A DNA stretch of 64,000 nucleotides from Halorientalis persicus (GTDB lineage Archaea > Halobacteriota > Halobacteria > Halobacteriales > Haloarculaceae). The stretch spans positions 1 to 64,000 of the forward strand of contig NZ_FOCX01000020.1 of the NCBI RefSeq assembly GCF_900110215.1, in the 5' to 3' direction. Position numbers and translations under genes: made by a program. A model generated the notes under the pieces. It was given only the letters and a program-made list of their open reading frames with translations, was not told the origin of the DNA and ran no database searches. Positions 1 through 6,669 of the stretch are shown here, piece after piece (positions within the stretch are counted from its first letter, which is position 1; the number at the start of each line of letters is the position of its first letter).

Positions 1-274
1 CATTGAGTTGGATCACAGTTTCGTCAACCGCAACGTGATCCGGTTGGCGTCCGTCTTGGGGCTGTAGATCGGCCTTGTGAACCCAGTTATGAACGGTGGA
101 TCGTGCGCGGTGGACACCGAATACCTCAAGAAACGAAACAGTATTCGATAGCGATAGACCAGCCAGATGTAACTGAATACTGAGTTTCATCAGCAGTCGC
201 GGTGTCGCTTCTCGCTCCACAAACTCTAACTCGATCTGGTCTAAACAGCCGTTGAGGCGGTCGGTTTTTGGCAT
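1..274 (-). CDS. IS6-family transposase, N-terminal part (partial)
   Basis: Ninety-one residues can be read from the ATG at 274 to the window edge, beginning MPKTDRLNGCLDQIELEFVE. They include an HTH-like region (TPRLLMKLSIQLHLAGLS) and the segment HVAVDETVIQLN, where the Asp is the expected first acidic residue of the DDE catalytic triad. This is the layout of haloarchaeal IS6 transposases of about 200-240 residues. No frameshift is seen in the visible part, so the copy may be intact. The upstream end lies next to the small gene at 377. Confidence 0.8.
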   Translation of the reverse strand, partial: MPKTDRLNGCLDQIELEFVEREATPRLLMKLSIQLHLAGLSLSNTVSFLEVFGVHRARSTVHNWVHKADLQPQDGRQPDHVAVDETVIQLN

Positions 275-335
275 AGAGCACTAAAAACCGCTCCCGCCTC
301 ACTTTTCAATCTTATCTGAACACCGCCCCTGAACG
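1..335 (-). mobile_element. IS6-family insertion sequence, cut by window edge
   Basis: The window opens inside an IS6-type element: the transposase 5' part (below) plus about 60 bases of AT-richer upstream DNA. A plausible terminal inverted repeat reads GGGGCGGTGTTCAGATAAG on the minus strand near 317-335. The outer end cannot be proven because the other terminus lies outside the window. Confidence 0.5.
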
Positions 336-376
336 CGGGCGGCAATTTAAGCGTGTCCAGCCCCTGGGGCGTGTGT

Positions 377-574
377 ATGTGTCACGGACTCGCACCCGGA
401 TTCATCCTGCGCGACGAGATCGCCGAGGAACTGCTGAAAGAGGCCAGAGAAGCGGCCGAAACTGAGACGCCGACCGAGGGGACGCCGTCGTTCGCGACCG
501 ACGGGGAACCGGCGGGCGACGCCATCACTGGCGGTGCCACGGACCGCGATCGGCCGACCGGCGGCCCGAAGTAA
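377..574 (+). CDS. small conserved-type hypothetical protein
   Basis: Function not recognised. About 65 residues starting MCHGLAPGFILRDEIAEELL, then an acidic, Thr/Pro/Gly-rich tail. Third codon positions are strongly GC-biased, as in neighbouring real genes, which argues for coding. The ATG at 377 was preferred; an in-frame GTG at 353 would add eight residues. The gene starts just beyond the end of the IS6 element, so its promoter or N-terminus may have been altered by the insertion. It converges with the lipid-kinase gene on the minus strand. Confidence 0.5.
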   Translation: MCHGLAPGFILRDEIAEELLKEAREAAETETPTEGTPSFATDGEPAGDAITGGATDRDRPTGGPK

Positions 575-596
575 ACTGCGCGGTTGTGCCGACCAC

Positions 597-1487
597 TCAC
601 TCCGGCGTGGGCTCGTAGTCCGAGCCCACTCGCAAATTCAGTTCTCGCGGGCGGATCGCCATCGTCACTGTCTCGTGTGCGCTGACTTCGCCGTCCCGAC
701 TGAACGTGATCGGGCCGTCCCGGCCGGTGACGGTGATCTGGGCGGCCTGGATGTGGGTGACGCCCTCGGTCCCCTGGCCGAGGACGCGATGGCGGACCGC
801 CTCCGAGACCAGATCACCAGCGGGCATCCGCTCGACGACCGCCACGTCGAACAGCCCGTCGGCCATGTCGGCCTGGCCCCCTTCCTCGACGAACCGACGC
901 GCGTTGCCCACCAGCAGACAGATCGCCTCGCCCTCCCAGGTCTCGGCCTCGGTTTCGAGACGCACGTCCAGCCCGTCGAACGACAGTGCCTGCTGAGCGC
1001 CAGTGAGCAGGAAGGCGAGCGTCCCGAACCGGGCCTTCAGTTCGCTAGAGGTCGCGACACTGGCTTCGGCGGGAAACCCCGCGATACAGGAGACGAGGAA
1101 CGGTTCGTCGCCGGCCATCCCCACGTCGACGGTCGCGATCTCGCCGGTGTCCGCGATGTCGACGGCCGCCTCGATCCCCTCGATTCCGACGGTCCGGGCG
1201 AGGATGTTGGCCGTCCCGGCCGGGATCACCGACAGCGTCACGTCGGCGAGGTGATCGGCGGCGTCGAGACCCCGGAGGACCTCGTTGATCGTCCCGTCGC
1301 CGCCACAGACCGCGAGTTCCGACACGCCCGCCGCGCCGGCCTCGCGGGCCAGCGCCAGCGCGTCCCCTTCCCCCTCGGTGTGGTCGACCGCGAACCCGCG
1401 ACCGCGGAGCAGACGCGTGACGTACTCGGCGTGATCGCCCGTCCCGCTCACGGGGTTGAGGATGCACCGGCGTGACCCGACCTGCAT
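597..1487 (-). CDS. diacylglycerol kinase-like lipid kinase (YegS/DAGK family)
   Basis: 296 residues, a usual length for stand-alone DAGK_cat proteins. The nucleotide-binding signature GGDGTINEVL lies near residue 60, preceded by ILNPVSGTGDH at the N-terminus (the NPxSG motif of the family) and followed by IPAGTANILAR. The C-terminal half matches the beta-sandwich lobe (FSRDGEV near the end). Such enzymes phosphorylate diacylglycerol-like or, in archaea, possibly archaeol-type or sphingoid lipids; the substrate cannot be told from sequence. Start ATG at 1487 is chosen because the longer reading frame has no family similarity. Monocistronic, divergent from the membrane protein at 1641. Confidence 0.85.
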   Translation of the reverse strand: MQVGSRRCILNPVSGTGDHAEYVTRLLRGRGFAVDHTEGEGDALALAREAGAAGVSELAVCGGDGTINEVLRGLDAADHLADVTLSVIPAGTANILARTVGIEGIEAAVDIADTGEIATVDVGMAGDEPFLVSCIAGFPAEASVATSSELKARFGTLAFLLTGAQQALSFDGLDVRLETEAETWEGEAICLLVGNARRFVEEGGQADMADGLFDVAVVERMPAGDLVSEAVRHRVLGQGTEGVTHIQAAQITVTGRDGPITFSRDGEVSAHETVTMAIRPRELNLRVGSDYEPTPE

Positions 1488-1640
1488 ACCGCTCCCCAGG
1501 ACCGCCGCGTATTTTAATCGGCTGGCCCGGCCCGGTCGCAGTGAATTCGACGGTTGGACGCCAAGGGTTTTGCCGCCGTCGCGCCTCGGTCGGACTACCG
1601 TGCGTATCGTGTGCGACCGCGACGACGGGGTGATGGGCGC

Positions 1641-1928
1641 GTGACGCTCGCACAGCTGCTCGAACAGTACGTCAGCCTGGGGATCTTTCTGGTCGCGCTG
1701 GGGCTGGGACTGCTCAGCTTCGTCGCGTGGCGGCGCGAGCGTGACCGGCGGATGGGGATCGTCACTGCCGGCTACGCGATGTTCGCGGTGTACGGGCTCG
1801 TGGTCTTTCTGGAGTACTTCCTCCTGCCGTACGTCCCGTATCGGCTCGTGGAACTGCTCGAACACGGGAGTGCAATCCTCATCCTCGGCGGGTTGCTCGC
1901 CTTCTTCGCCGCTCTCACCAGAGACTGA
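1641..1928 (+). CDS. small three-helix membrane protein (DUF7521-like)
   Basis: 95 residues from a GTG start (VTLAQLLEQYVSLGIFLV). Three hydrophobic segments are visible: about 8-28, 37-60 and 68-90. An RRERDR basic stretch follows the first helix. Only three bases separate it from the double winged-helix gene downstream, so the two are almost certainly co-transcribed. In haloarchaea this membrane-protein/HTH pairing recurs. The membrane protein may act as a sensor or partner for the regulator, but that is inference. Confidence 0.7.
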   Translation: MTLAQLLEQYVSLGIFLVALGLGLLSFVAWRRERDRRMGIVTAGYAMFAVYGLVVFLEYFLLPYVPYRLVELLEHGSAILILGGLLAFFAALTRD

Positions 1929-1931
1929 GCG

Positions 1932-2453
1932 ATGTCGGACACCGACCTCGAGTTGGCCTCGCGCCGGGCGATCTACCAGCGTGTCGCCGCCGAACCGGGC
2001 ATTCACTTCCGGGCCCTGCTGGCGGACCTCGACTACGCGCAGGGAACGCTGCAGTACCACCTTCGGTGGCTGGCCGACGAGAGCCTGATCGAGGAGTCCG
2101 ACGACGGAAAGTACACCCGGTACTACCCGGCCGCCGAGTTCGACGAGGACGACCAGACGGTGATGAACGCCCTCCGCCGAAAGTACAGCCGGCGCGTACT
2201 GGCCCACCTCCTCACCGACGGCCCGCTCTCGACGAGTGAGTTGGCCGACCGACTCGACAAGGCCGACTCGACGATCTCCTGGCACCTCTCGAAACTCGCG
2301 GACGCCGATCTCGTCACGAAAGAGCGGGACGGTCGCAGGGTCGTCTACGAGGTGACCGACCCCGACCGTGTCGCGACCCTCTACACCGTCCACCGGGGGT
2401 CGTTCACCGACCGGATCGTCGACCGACTGCTGGGGCTGTGGGACAGCTACTGA
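1932..2453 (+). CDS. double winged-helix transcriptional regulator
   Basis: 173 residues with two ArsR/MarR-type winged-helix modules. The first (about 10-60) includes GIHFRALLADLDYAQGTLQYHL; the second (about 85-150) includes LSTSELADRLDKADSTISWHL and the wing KERDGRRVVYEV. Tandem wHTH proteins of this type are common haloarchaeal regulators. Linked to the membrane protein upstream. Its 3' end overlaps the end of the convergent ferric-reductase-like gene by seven bases. Target genes are unknown; autoregulation of the pair is the simplest guess. Confidence 0.8.
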   Translation: MSDTDLELASRRAIYQRVAAEPGIHFRALLADLDYAQGTLQYHLRWLADESLIEESDDGKYTRYYPAAEFDEDDQTVMNALRRKYSRRVLAHLLTDGPLSTSELADRLDKADSTISWHLSKLADADLVTKERDGRRVVYEVTDPDRVATLYTVHRGSFTDRIVDRLLGLWDSY

Positions 2454-2992
2454 CCCTTCGTGTCGGTCGGCACGACACCGCGCAGTGCCAGTCCACGCAA
2501 CAGGAGCACGTAGGCCAGAAAGACGAGCGACGGAACTACGAGGGGGCGGACGAGTCCCACCGCGTCGGTGCCGACCGCGACCGCGTGGACCACCCCGAAG
2601 ACGAACCCACCGTAGGCGAACGCGTGGACGGCCCGGGGTCCCCACGGCCGGTCGAACCGTTTCGCGTCGGTGAACCCGAGGACTGCGACGGTCAACAGGA
2701 GGAGCGCGCCGGCACCGACCGCGAGCCCCACGAGGAAGTACGACTGCGTGTAGGCTGGTTCGGGGACCGCGCCGGTGAGGACGAACCACGCGTCGAGTAC
2801 CCCGAGGCCGGCGTGCAACAGCGTCACGAGCATCGCGAACACCGACAGTTCGACGTGGACGCGTCGGGCCGCGTCGTGGAACGGGCCGAAGGACTCGGTG
2901 TTGTAGAAGATGCCGGTCAGCACTGCCAGATACAGCGACGGATAGGCGAGGAGGGCCGCGGCCCGGTCGAGATACCAGACGAGGGTGCTCAT
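2447..2992 (-). CDS. ferric reductase-like transmembrane protein
   Basis: 181 residues, about five hydrophobic helices. Histidines occur in pairs within helices: FHDAARRVHVEL and LLHAGLG in the first half, RAVHAF and VVHAV in the second. That spacing suits a bis-heme cytochrome b fold of the ferric-reductase type. Start ATG at 2992 overlaps the stop of the preceding TSP3-repeat gene (ATGA), so it is the last gene of a four-gene minus-strand operon with ApbE. The inferred role is moving electrons across the membrane; no soluble flavin/NAD domain is attached. Confidence 0.65.
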   Translation of the reverse strand: MSTLVWYLDRAAALLAYPSLYLAVLTGIFYNTESFGPFHDAARRVHVELSVFAMLVTLLHAGLGVLDAWFVLTGAVPEPAYTQSYFLVGLAVGAGALLLLTVAVLGFTDAKRFDRPWGPRAVHAFAYGGFVFGVVHAVAVGTDAVGLVRPLVVPSLVFLAYVLLLRGLALRGVVPTDTKGQ

Positions 2993-3279
2993 CAGGACGC
3001 CCCCGTCGTCTCGACCACGTCCGGACACCCGTCGTCGTCCCGGTATCCGTTGTCCGTCTCCGGCCGCTGGGGACACCGGTCCGTCGAGTCGGAGACGCCG
3101 TCGCCGTCGTAGTCACCTTGCACCTGGCGGGCCGTCACCGTCTGTTCGACCAGTTCCGTCTGCTCGTCCGTGGTCGCCTGTGCGGCCCGAACGTCGCCGA
3201 CCTGCCAGACGAGGGGGACGGCCGCCACGACGACGATTACCGCCGCGACTGTGATCCGCTGTTTAGCGGTCCAGGACAT
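2992..3279 (-). CDS. membrane-anchored protein with a thrombospondin type-3 calcium-binding repeat
   Basis: 95 residues. An N-terminal helix (TVAAVIVVVAAVPLVWQV, about 10-27) serves as a signal anchor. The C-terminal part holds a TSP3-like repeat (DYDGDGVSDSTDRCPQRPET, then YRDDDGCPD) expected to bind Ca2+ outside the cell. It sits between ApbE and the ferric-reductase-like gene, overlapping both, so translation is probably coupled. The DGVSDST stretch is the normal TSP3 core; whether it could be a flavinylation target of ApbE is untested. Confidence 0.7.
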   Translation of the reverse strand: MSWTAKQRITVAAVIVVVAAVPLVWQVGDVRAAQATTDEQTELVEQTVTARQVQGDYDGDGVSDSTDRCPQRPETDNGYRDDDGCPDVVETTGAS

Positions 3280-4135
3280 GGCTATCGAACCCCCGCGTCT
3301 CGTGGAACACGCCGTCGTGGACGACGAGCGCTTCGAGTCCGGTCCAGTCCTCGGCCAGGTCGAGGGCGTCGTCGAGGGGCAGCGCCGACAGCGTCGTCGC
3401 GAGCGCGTCGGCCGCCATGCAGTCCCGGCGGGCCAGCACCGTCACCGACTCGTGGCGCGCGCCGAGCCGTTCGGTCGTCGGCTCGTAGACGTGATCGACA
3501 CCGTCGCGCCGTCGGCGGTAGCTCCCCGAGGTCGCGACTGCCCAGTCGGTGTCGAGCACTCGTAACGGCTTCTCGTCGCCGTAAGGGCTCTCGACGGCGA
3601 CCGGTCCGGTCGGCGGGGACACGTCGCCGCCGCCGCTGACGAACCCGCGACGACCGACCCCGCCGAGTGCCGCGGCCGCCCGGTCCACGATGTACCCCTT
3701 CGCGAGCCCGTTGAGATCCAGCGGGGCCTCGGTGACGATCCGATCACCGTCGATCCGGATCGTTCCGGACTCGAAACGCGCCGGGAGCGAGTCGGCTTCG
3801 CCACGAATGTAGGCCTTGAGGTCGTGCTCGACGGTCCCCTGGTGGATGTCGAACACGCCGTCGGTCCGATCGTAGTATTCCAGCCCCCGGCGGACGACGC
3901 TGGCGACGTGTTCGTCCTCGACGACGCCGCCGCGGTTCAGCTCGCTGACCGCACTCGCGTCGTCGAACGCGTCCAGTCGGGCCTCGAGCCGCCGGGCCGT
4001 ACACCGAGCGGCCCTGGCCGCGGCACTCGCCCGGAATCCCGCCGACTGGATCACGAAATCCGTATCACAGCACCGGAACGTGAGGCGTTCGTCACCGACG
4101 CGTTCGTACACCGAGGTCGGATCAGTCGTCGTCAC
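3263..4135 (-). CDS. apbE: FAD:protein FMN transferase (ApbE family)
   Basis: 290 residues from a GTG start (VTTTDPTSVYERVG) that overlaps the stop of the acidic-protein gene by 14 bases. Family features visible: LDLNGLAKGYIVDRAA (substrate/FAD-binding), FVSGGGDVS, and the metal-site region MAADALATTLSAL. ApbE uses FAD and Mg2+ to attach FMN through a phosphodiester bond to Thr/Ser of extracytoplasmic redox proteins. No lipobox or Tat motif is visible in the chosen start region, so its location is unclear. No FMN-bind domain protein is encoded nearby. Confidence 0.85.
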   Translation of the reverse strand: MTTTDPTSVYERVGDERLTFRCCDTDFVIQSAGFRASAAARAARCTARRLEARLDAFDDASAVSELNRGGVVEDEHVASVVRRGLEYYDRTDGVFDIHQGTVEHDLKAYIRGEADSLPARFESGTIRIDGDRIVTEAPLDLNGLAKGYIVDRAAAALGGVGRRGFVSGGGDVSPPTGPVAVESPYGDEKPLRVLDTDWAVATSGSYRRRRDGVDHVYEPTTERLGARHESVTVLARRDCMAADALATTLSALPLDDALDLAEDWTGLEALVVHDGVFHETRGFDSHVLDR

Positions 4136-4436
4136 CGAACCACTCCTCCTCGTCTTCGTCGGCTTCCTCGTGTTCCGCTTCCTCGTGTTCCTCGTACTCC
4201 TCGTGTTCTTCCTCGTCACCGGACTGTGTCTGGACGGCCGGCGTGAAGTTCTGGTTGGGCGTGGGCGCGTCGCCAGAGGGCTGTGCGTTCGTGGGCGTCG
4301 AGTCGCCGGTCGTCGGGTCGTCGGGCGAGGCGAGTCCACCGACGGGCGCGCCGAGCGCGAGCGCCAGCATCGCCGTCAGGAACGCGCCGGCGAGCGTAAA
4401 CGCCACGAGTCGATTGGTGGGGATCGGGAGCCGCAT
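4122..4436 (-). CDS. exported or anchored acidic protein with a His/Glu-rich tail
   Basis: 104 residues. An N-terminal hydrophobic helix (LVAFTLAGAFLTAMLALALG, about 10-29) is followed by a Pro/Thr/Ser linker. The C-terminal stretch is almost all Glu, Asp and His (EEEHEEYEEHEEAEHEEADE and onward), ending EEWFGDDD. Such a tail could bind metal cations. It is the first gene of the operon acidic protein - ApbE - TSP3 protein - ferric-reductase-like protein. I know no named family for it. Confidence 0.65.
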   Translation of the reverse strand: MRLPIPTNRLVAFTLAGAFLTAMLALALGAPVGGLASPDDPTTGDSTPTNAQPSGDAPTPNQNFTPAVQTQSGDEEEHEEYEEHEEAEHEEADEDEEEWFGDDD

Positions 4437-4648
4437 CGTCAGATCACCCCGAGTCCGGTCGCGAGAGAGTGGTTGCGTGCGATCATACGCGTAGAGCCTG
4501 GCTGGGGCCTCACATAACCGTTCGCGTCCATCGGTCGAATCGTCGTCCAGTCGTCGAATCGTCGGCGAGACGAGCATCGACCCGACGGGTCGACGGTCGA
4601 ACTGGCCCGAATCTTCAAGCCGTCAGCGACGCGACCAGTCGTCGTTCG

Positions 4649-5050
4649 ATGCGAACCGACTACGACGCGATCATGGACGACTTCGGGAGCCGGTCCGGGA
4701 TCGAGAACATGGCCAACGCCGAGCGGGCCGCCATCGAGACCCTGCTCACGCTCGGGGAGTCGATCCCGGCGGCCGAGGCGGACGCACTCGGCGTCGTCCT
4801 CCCGGGCGCGCTCGGGGACGCGATCACCGAACACCGCGACACCCACGAGGAACGGACCGCCGACGAGTTCGTCGTGGTCGTCGCCGACCGCGAAGGCATC
4901 GGCGTCAGCCCCGAAGACGCCGTGCTCCACACCCGGGCCGCCATCGCCACCATCGCCGCCCACGGCGGCGACGACGAACTCCGGCGCGTCCGCGACCACC
5001 TCCCCGAGAGTTTCGACCCACTGTTCGAGACCGCCGAACTCGCGGGCTGA
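4649..5050 (+). CDS. DUF2267 family protein
   Basis: 133 residues, all of it matching the DUF2267 pattern: a tandem pair of similar helical halves, each with a leader such as AERAAIETLLTLGESIPAAEADAL and a central PGALGDAI. The function of the family is not established; members often sit with stress or membrane genes. Start ATG at 4649 gives the expected N-terminus MRTDYDAIMDDFGS. Free-standing on the plus strand between a minus-strand operon and a membrane hydrolase gene. Confidence 0.8.
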   Translation: MRTDYDAIMDDFGSRSGIENMANAERAAIETLLTLGESIPAAEADALGVVLPGALGDAITEHRDTHEERTADEFVVVVADREGIGVSPEDAVLHTRAAIATIAAHGGDDELRRVRDHLPESFDPLFETAELAG

Positions 5051-5124
5051 GTCGGTCGGTCGTGTGACGCCCCCGCACGACCACCGACACACTCATAGTT
5101 TTCTGTCTCTTTCAGTCCAACACG

Positions 5125-5760
5125 ATGATGCTCCCGACCCACGCCCTGGCGGGGATGGCGCTGGCGCTTCCGGTCGCAGCCGTGGCTCCGGAGTTCGCGC
5201 CCGTGGCACTCGCGGCCGGGTTCGCCGGCGGTATCCTGCCGGACCTGGACATATACGTCGGCCACCGGAAGACGCTGCACTACCCGGTGTACTTCTCCGC
5301 ACTCGCGGGCGGGGGACTCGCGCTCGCGCTGGCGGTGCCGACCGCCGCGACCGTGGGGCTCGCCTTCCTCTTGCTGGGCGCGGCTCTCCACAGCGTCACC
5401 GACGTGTTCGGCGGCGGCCTGGAGTTGCGCCCCTGGGAGGGGACCTCGGACCGGGCCGTCTACGACCACTACCGCGGGCGGTGGCTCGCGCCGCGGCGCT
5501 GGGTCGGCTACGACGGCTCCCCCGGCGACCTCCTGCTGTCGAGCCTGCTGGCCGTCCCGTTGCTGGTGACCGTCGACGGCGCGCTCCGGCTGGCCGTCCT
5601 CGCCGGGCTGGTCGTCGCGGTCGTCTACGCCACCGTCCGCCGCATCCTCCCGACGCTGGCCGAACGGCTCGTCGACGAGTTCGGGGCAGTCCTGCCCGCC
5701 GTGGTCCTGGCACAGCTTCCCACGCGCTACCAGCAGGGTGTGAGAATGGAAGACCACTAG
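5125..5760 (+). CDS. membrane-bound metal-dependent hydrolase (YdjM/DUF457 type)
   Basis: 211 residues, four to five hydrophobic segments. The N-terminus MMLPTHALAGMALALP and the segment GGILPDLDIYVGHRKTLHYP carry the His and Asp residues typical of the YdjM/LexA-inducible membrane hydrolase family (THxxxG, PDxD, HR...H). Another His lies in ALHSVTDVFGG. The substrate of the family is unknown. A second, distant member is encoded at 58569-59171. Confidence 0.75.
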   Translation: MMLPTHALAGMALALPVAAVAPEFAPVALAAGFAGGILPDLDIYVGHRKTLHYPVYFSALAGGGLALALAVPTAATVGLAFLLLGAALHSVTDVFGGGLELRPWEGTSDRAVYDHYRGRWLAPRRWVGYDGSPGDLLLSSLLAVPLLVTVDGALRLAVLAGLVVAVVYATVRRILPTLAERLVDEFGAVLPAVVLAQLPTRYQQGVRMEDH

Positions 5761-5856
5761 TTTCTCGTGGTCGGCGATGCTGGGTCGGCGTGAGATGCAA
5801 CGGGCGAGTGCGGCCGTGATTCCCCAGATGGCGACCGTTCAGGACGGAGGGCGAGC

Positions 5857-6519
5857 GTGACAGACGCCGTCGCCGGCCTGGCGCTGGTGTTGCAACTCGC
5901 GATCCTCGGGACCCTCGGCGAGGCCGTGCGTCGGTGGAACGTCGCCGCGATCGTGAACGCGCTGTTCGCCCTCGCCGTCGCCGTTCTTCCAGCGGTGGCC
6001 GCTGTCCTCGTGCCCTCGGTCGTGATCGATCCGACGGTCCCGCTGTGGATCGCGCTGGCCGGCTTCCTCCACTCGCTGGGGATGCTCGGCCTCTACGAGT
6101 CAGTCTGGTGGTGGGACCACCTCACCCACACCGTCTCCGCCGCGCTGGTCGCCGCCCTGCTGTACGCCGCACTCGTCGTCGCCTTCACCCCCTCGACGGG
6201 CGTCCTCGCGATCGCCACGCTCGTTTTCACCTTCGCCGTCGGCGTGTTCTGGGAGTTGATCGAACTCGTGGCCCGCGAGGTCGGCGACCGGCTGGACGTA
6301 GAGCCCGTCCTCGTCCACTACGGCTGGCGCGACACCGCCTTCGACCTCCTCTTCGACGTGGTCGGCGCACTGCTGATCGTCGGCTTCGAGGTGGGCGTGT
6401 TCGTCCCCCTGATCGACCGCTTCCCGCGGGCGGCCGCGACGCTCGTGGTCGGTAGCGGTGGCGTGGTGCTGGTCGGATCGGTGGTGATGACCGCGGTCGT
6501 GTGGCCGGTGGAGAACTGA
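5857..6519 (+). CDS. polytopic membrane protein (DUF2238/YjdF-like)
   Basis: 220 residues with about six hydrophobic helices. The conserved-looking polar segment WWWDHLTHTVSAALVAALL and VGVFWELIELVAREVG resemble YjdF/DUF2238-type integral membrane proteins (WD-x-x-H and FWE motifs). Start is GTG at 5857, preceded by GGAGGGCGA. The function is not known. It may be co-transcribed with the hydrolase gene upstream (96-base gap), but that is not certain. Confidence 0.65.
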   Translation: MTDAVAGLALVLQLAILGTLGEAVRRWNVAAIVNALFALAVAVLPAVAAVLVPSVVIDPTVPLWIALAGFLHSLGMLGLYESVWWWDHLTHTVSAALVAALLYAALVVAFTPSTGVLAIATLVFTFAVGVFWELIELVAREVGDRLDVEPVLVHYGWRDTAFDLLFDVVGALLIVGFEVGVFVPLIDRFPRAAATLVVGSGGVVLVGSVVMTAVVWPVEN

Positions 6520-6537
6520 GAGCGTCGCTTTCGGGAC

Positions 6538-6669
6538 TCACTCGCCGTCCGCCATCCCCACCAGCCGCTCCAGTTGCTCGATCCGTTTCTCGGTACTCGG
6601 ATGGGTCCGGAACACGCCGCCCAGCCCGTCAGCCGCGCCGCGGGTGCTCGTCGCGCGAAACCGCGAGTC
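6538..6669 (-). pseudogene. C-terminal remnant of an HtpX-type M48 peptidase
   Basis: Forty-odd codons read on the minus strand end in GVFRTHPSTEKRIEQLERLV and a short tail before TGA. THPSTEKRI is the hallmark C-terminal segment of HtpX-like zinc metalloproteases. The catalytic HExxH part is missing: directly upstream the frame runs into the 3' end of the Bat-like regulator gene. This is therefore a decayed fragment, not a gene. Confidence 0.6.

Noticed and set aside
1488-3116. Long minus-strand open frame extending the lipid kinase gene upstream to 839 codons
   Set aside because: The extension runs antisense through the plus-strand wHTH and membrane-protein genes, and shows no family similarity; only the part from the ATG at 1487 matches a kinase.
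2992-3279. DGVSDST in the TSP3 protein as the flavinylation site of the neighbouring ApbE
   Set aside because: It is the ordinary TSP3 calcium-binding core, and no FMN-bind domain surrounds it; similarity to a flavinylation motif is weak.
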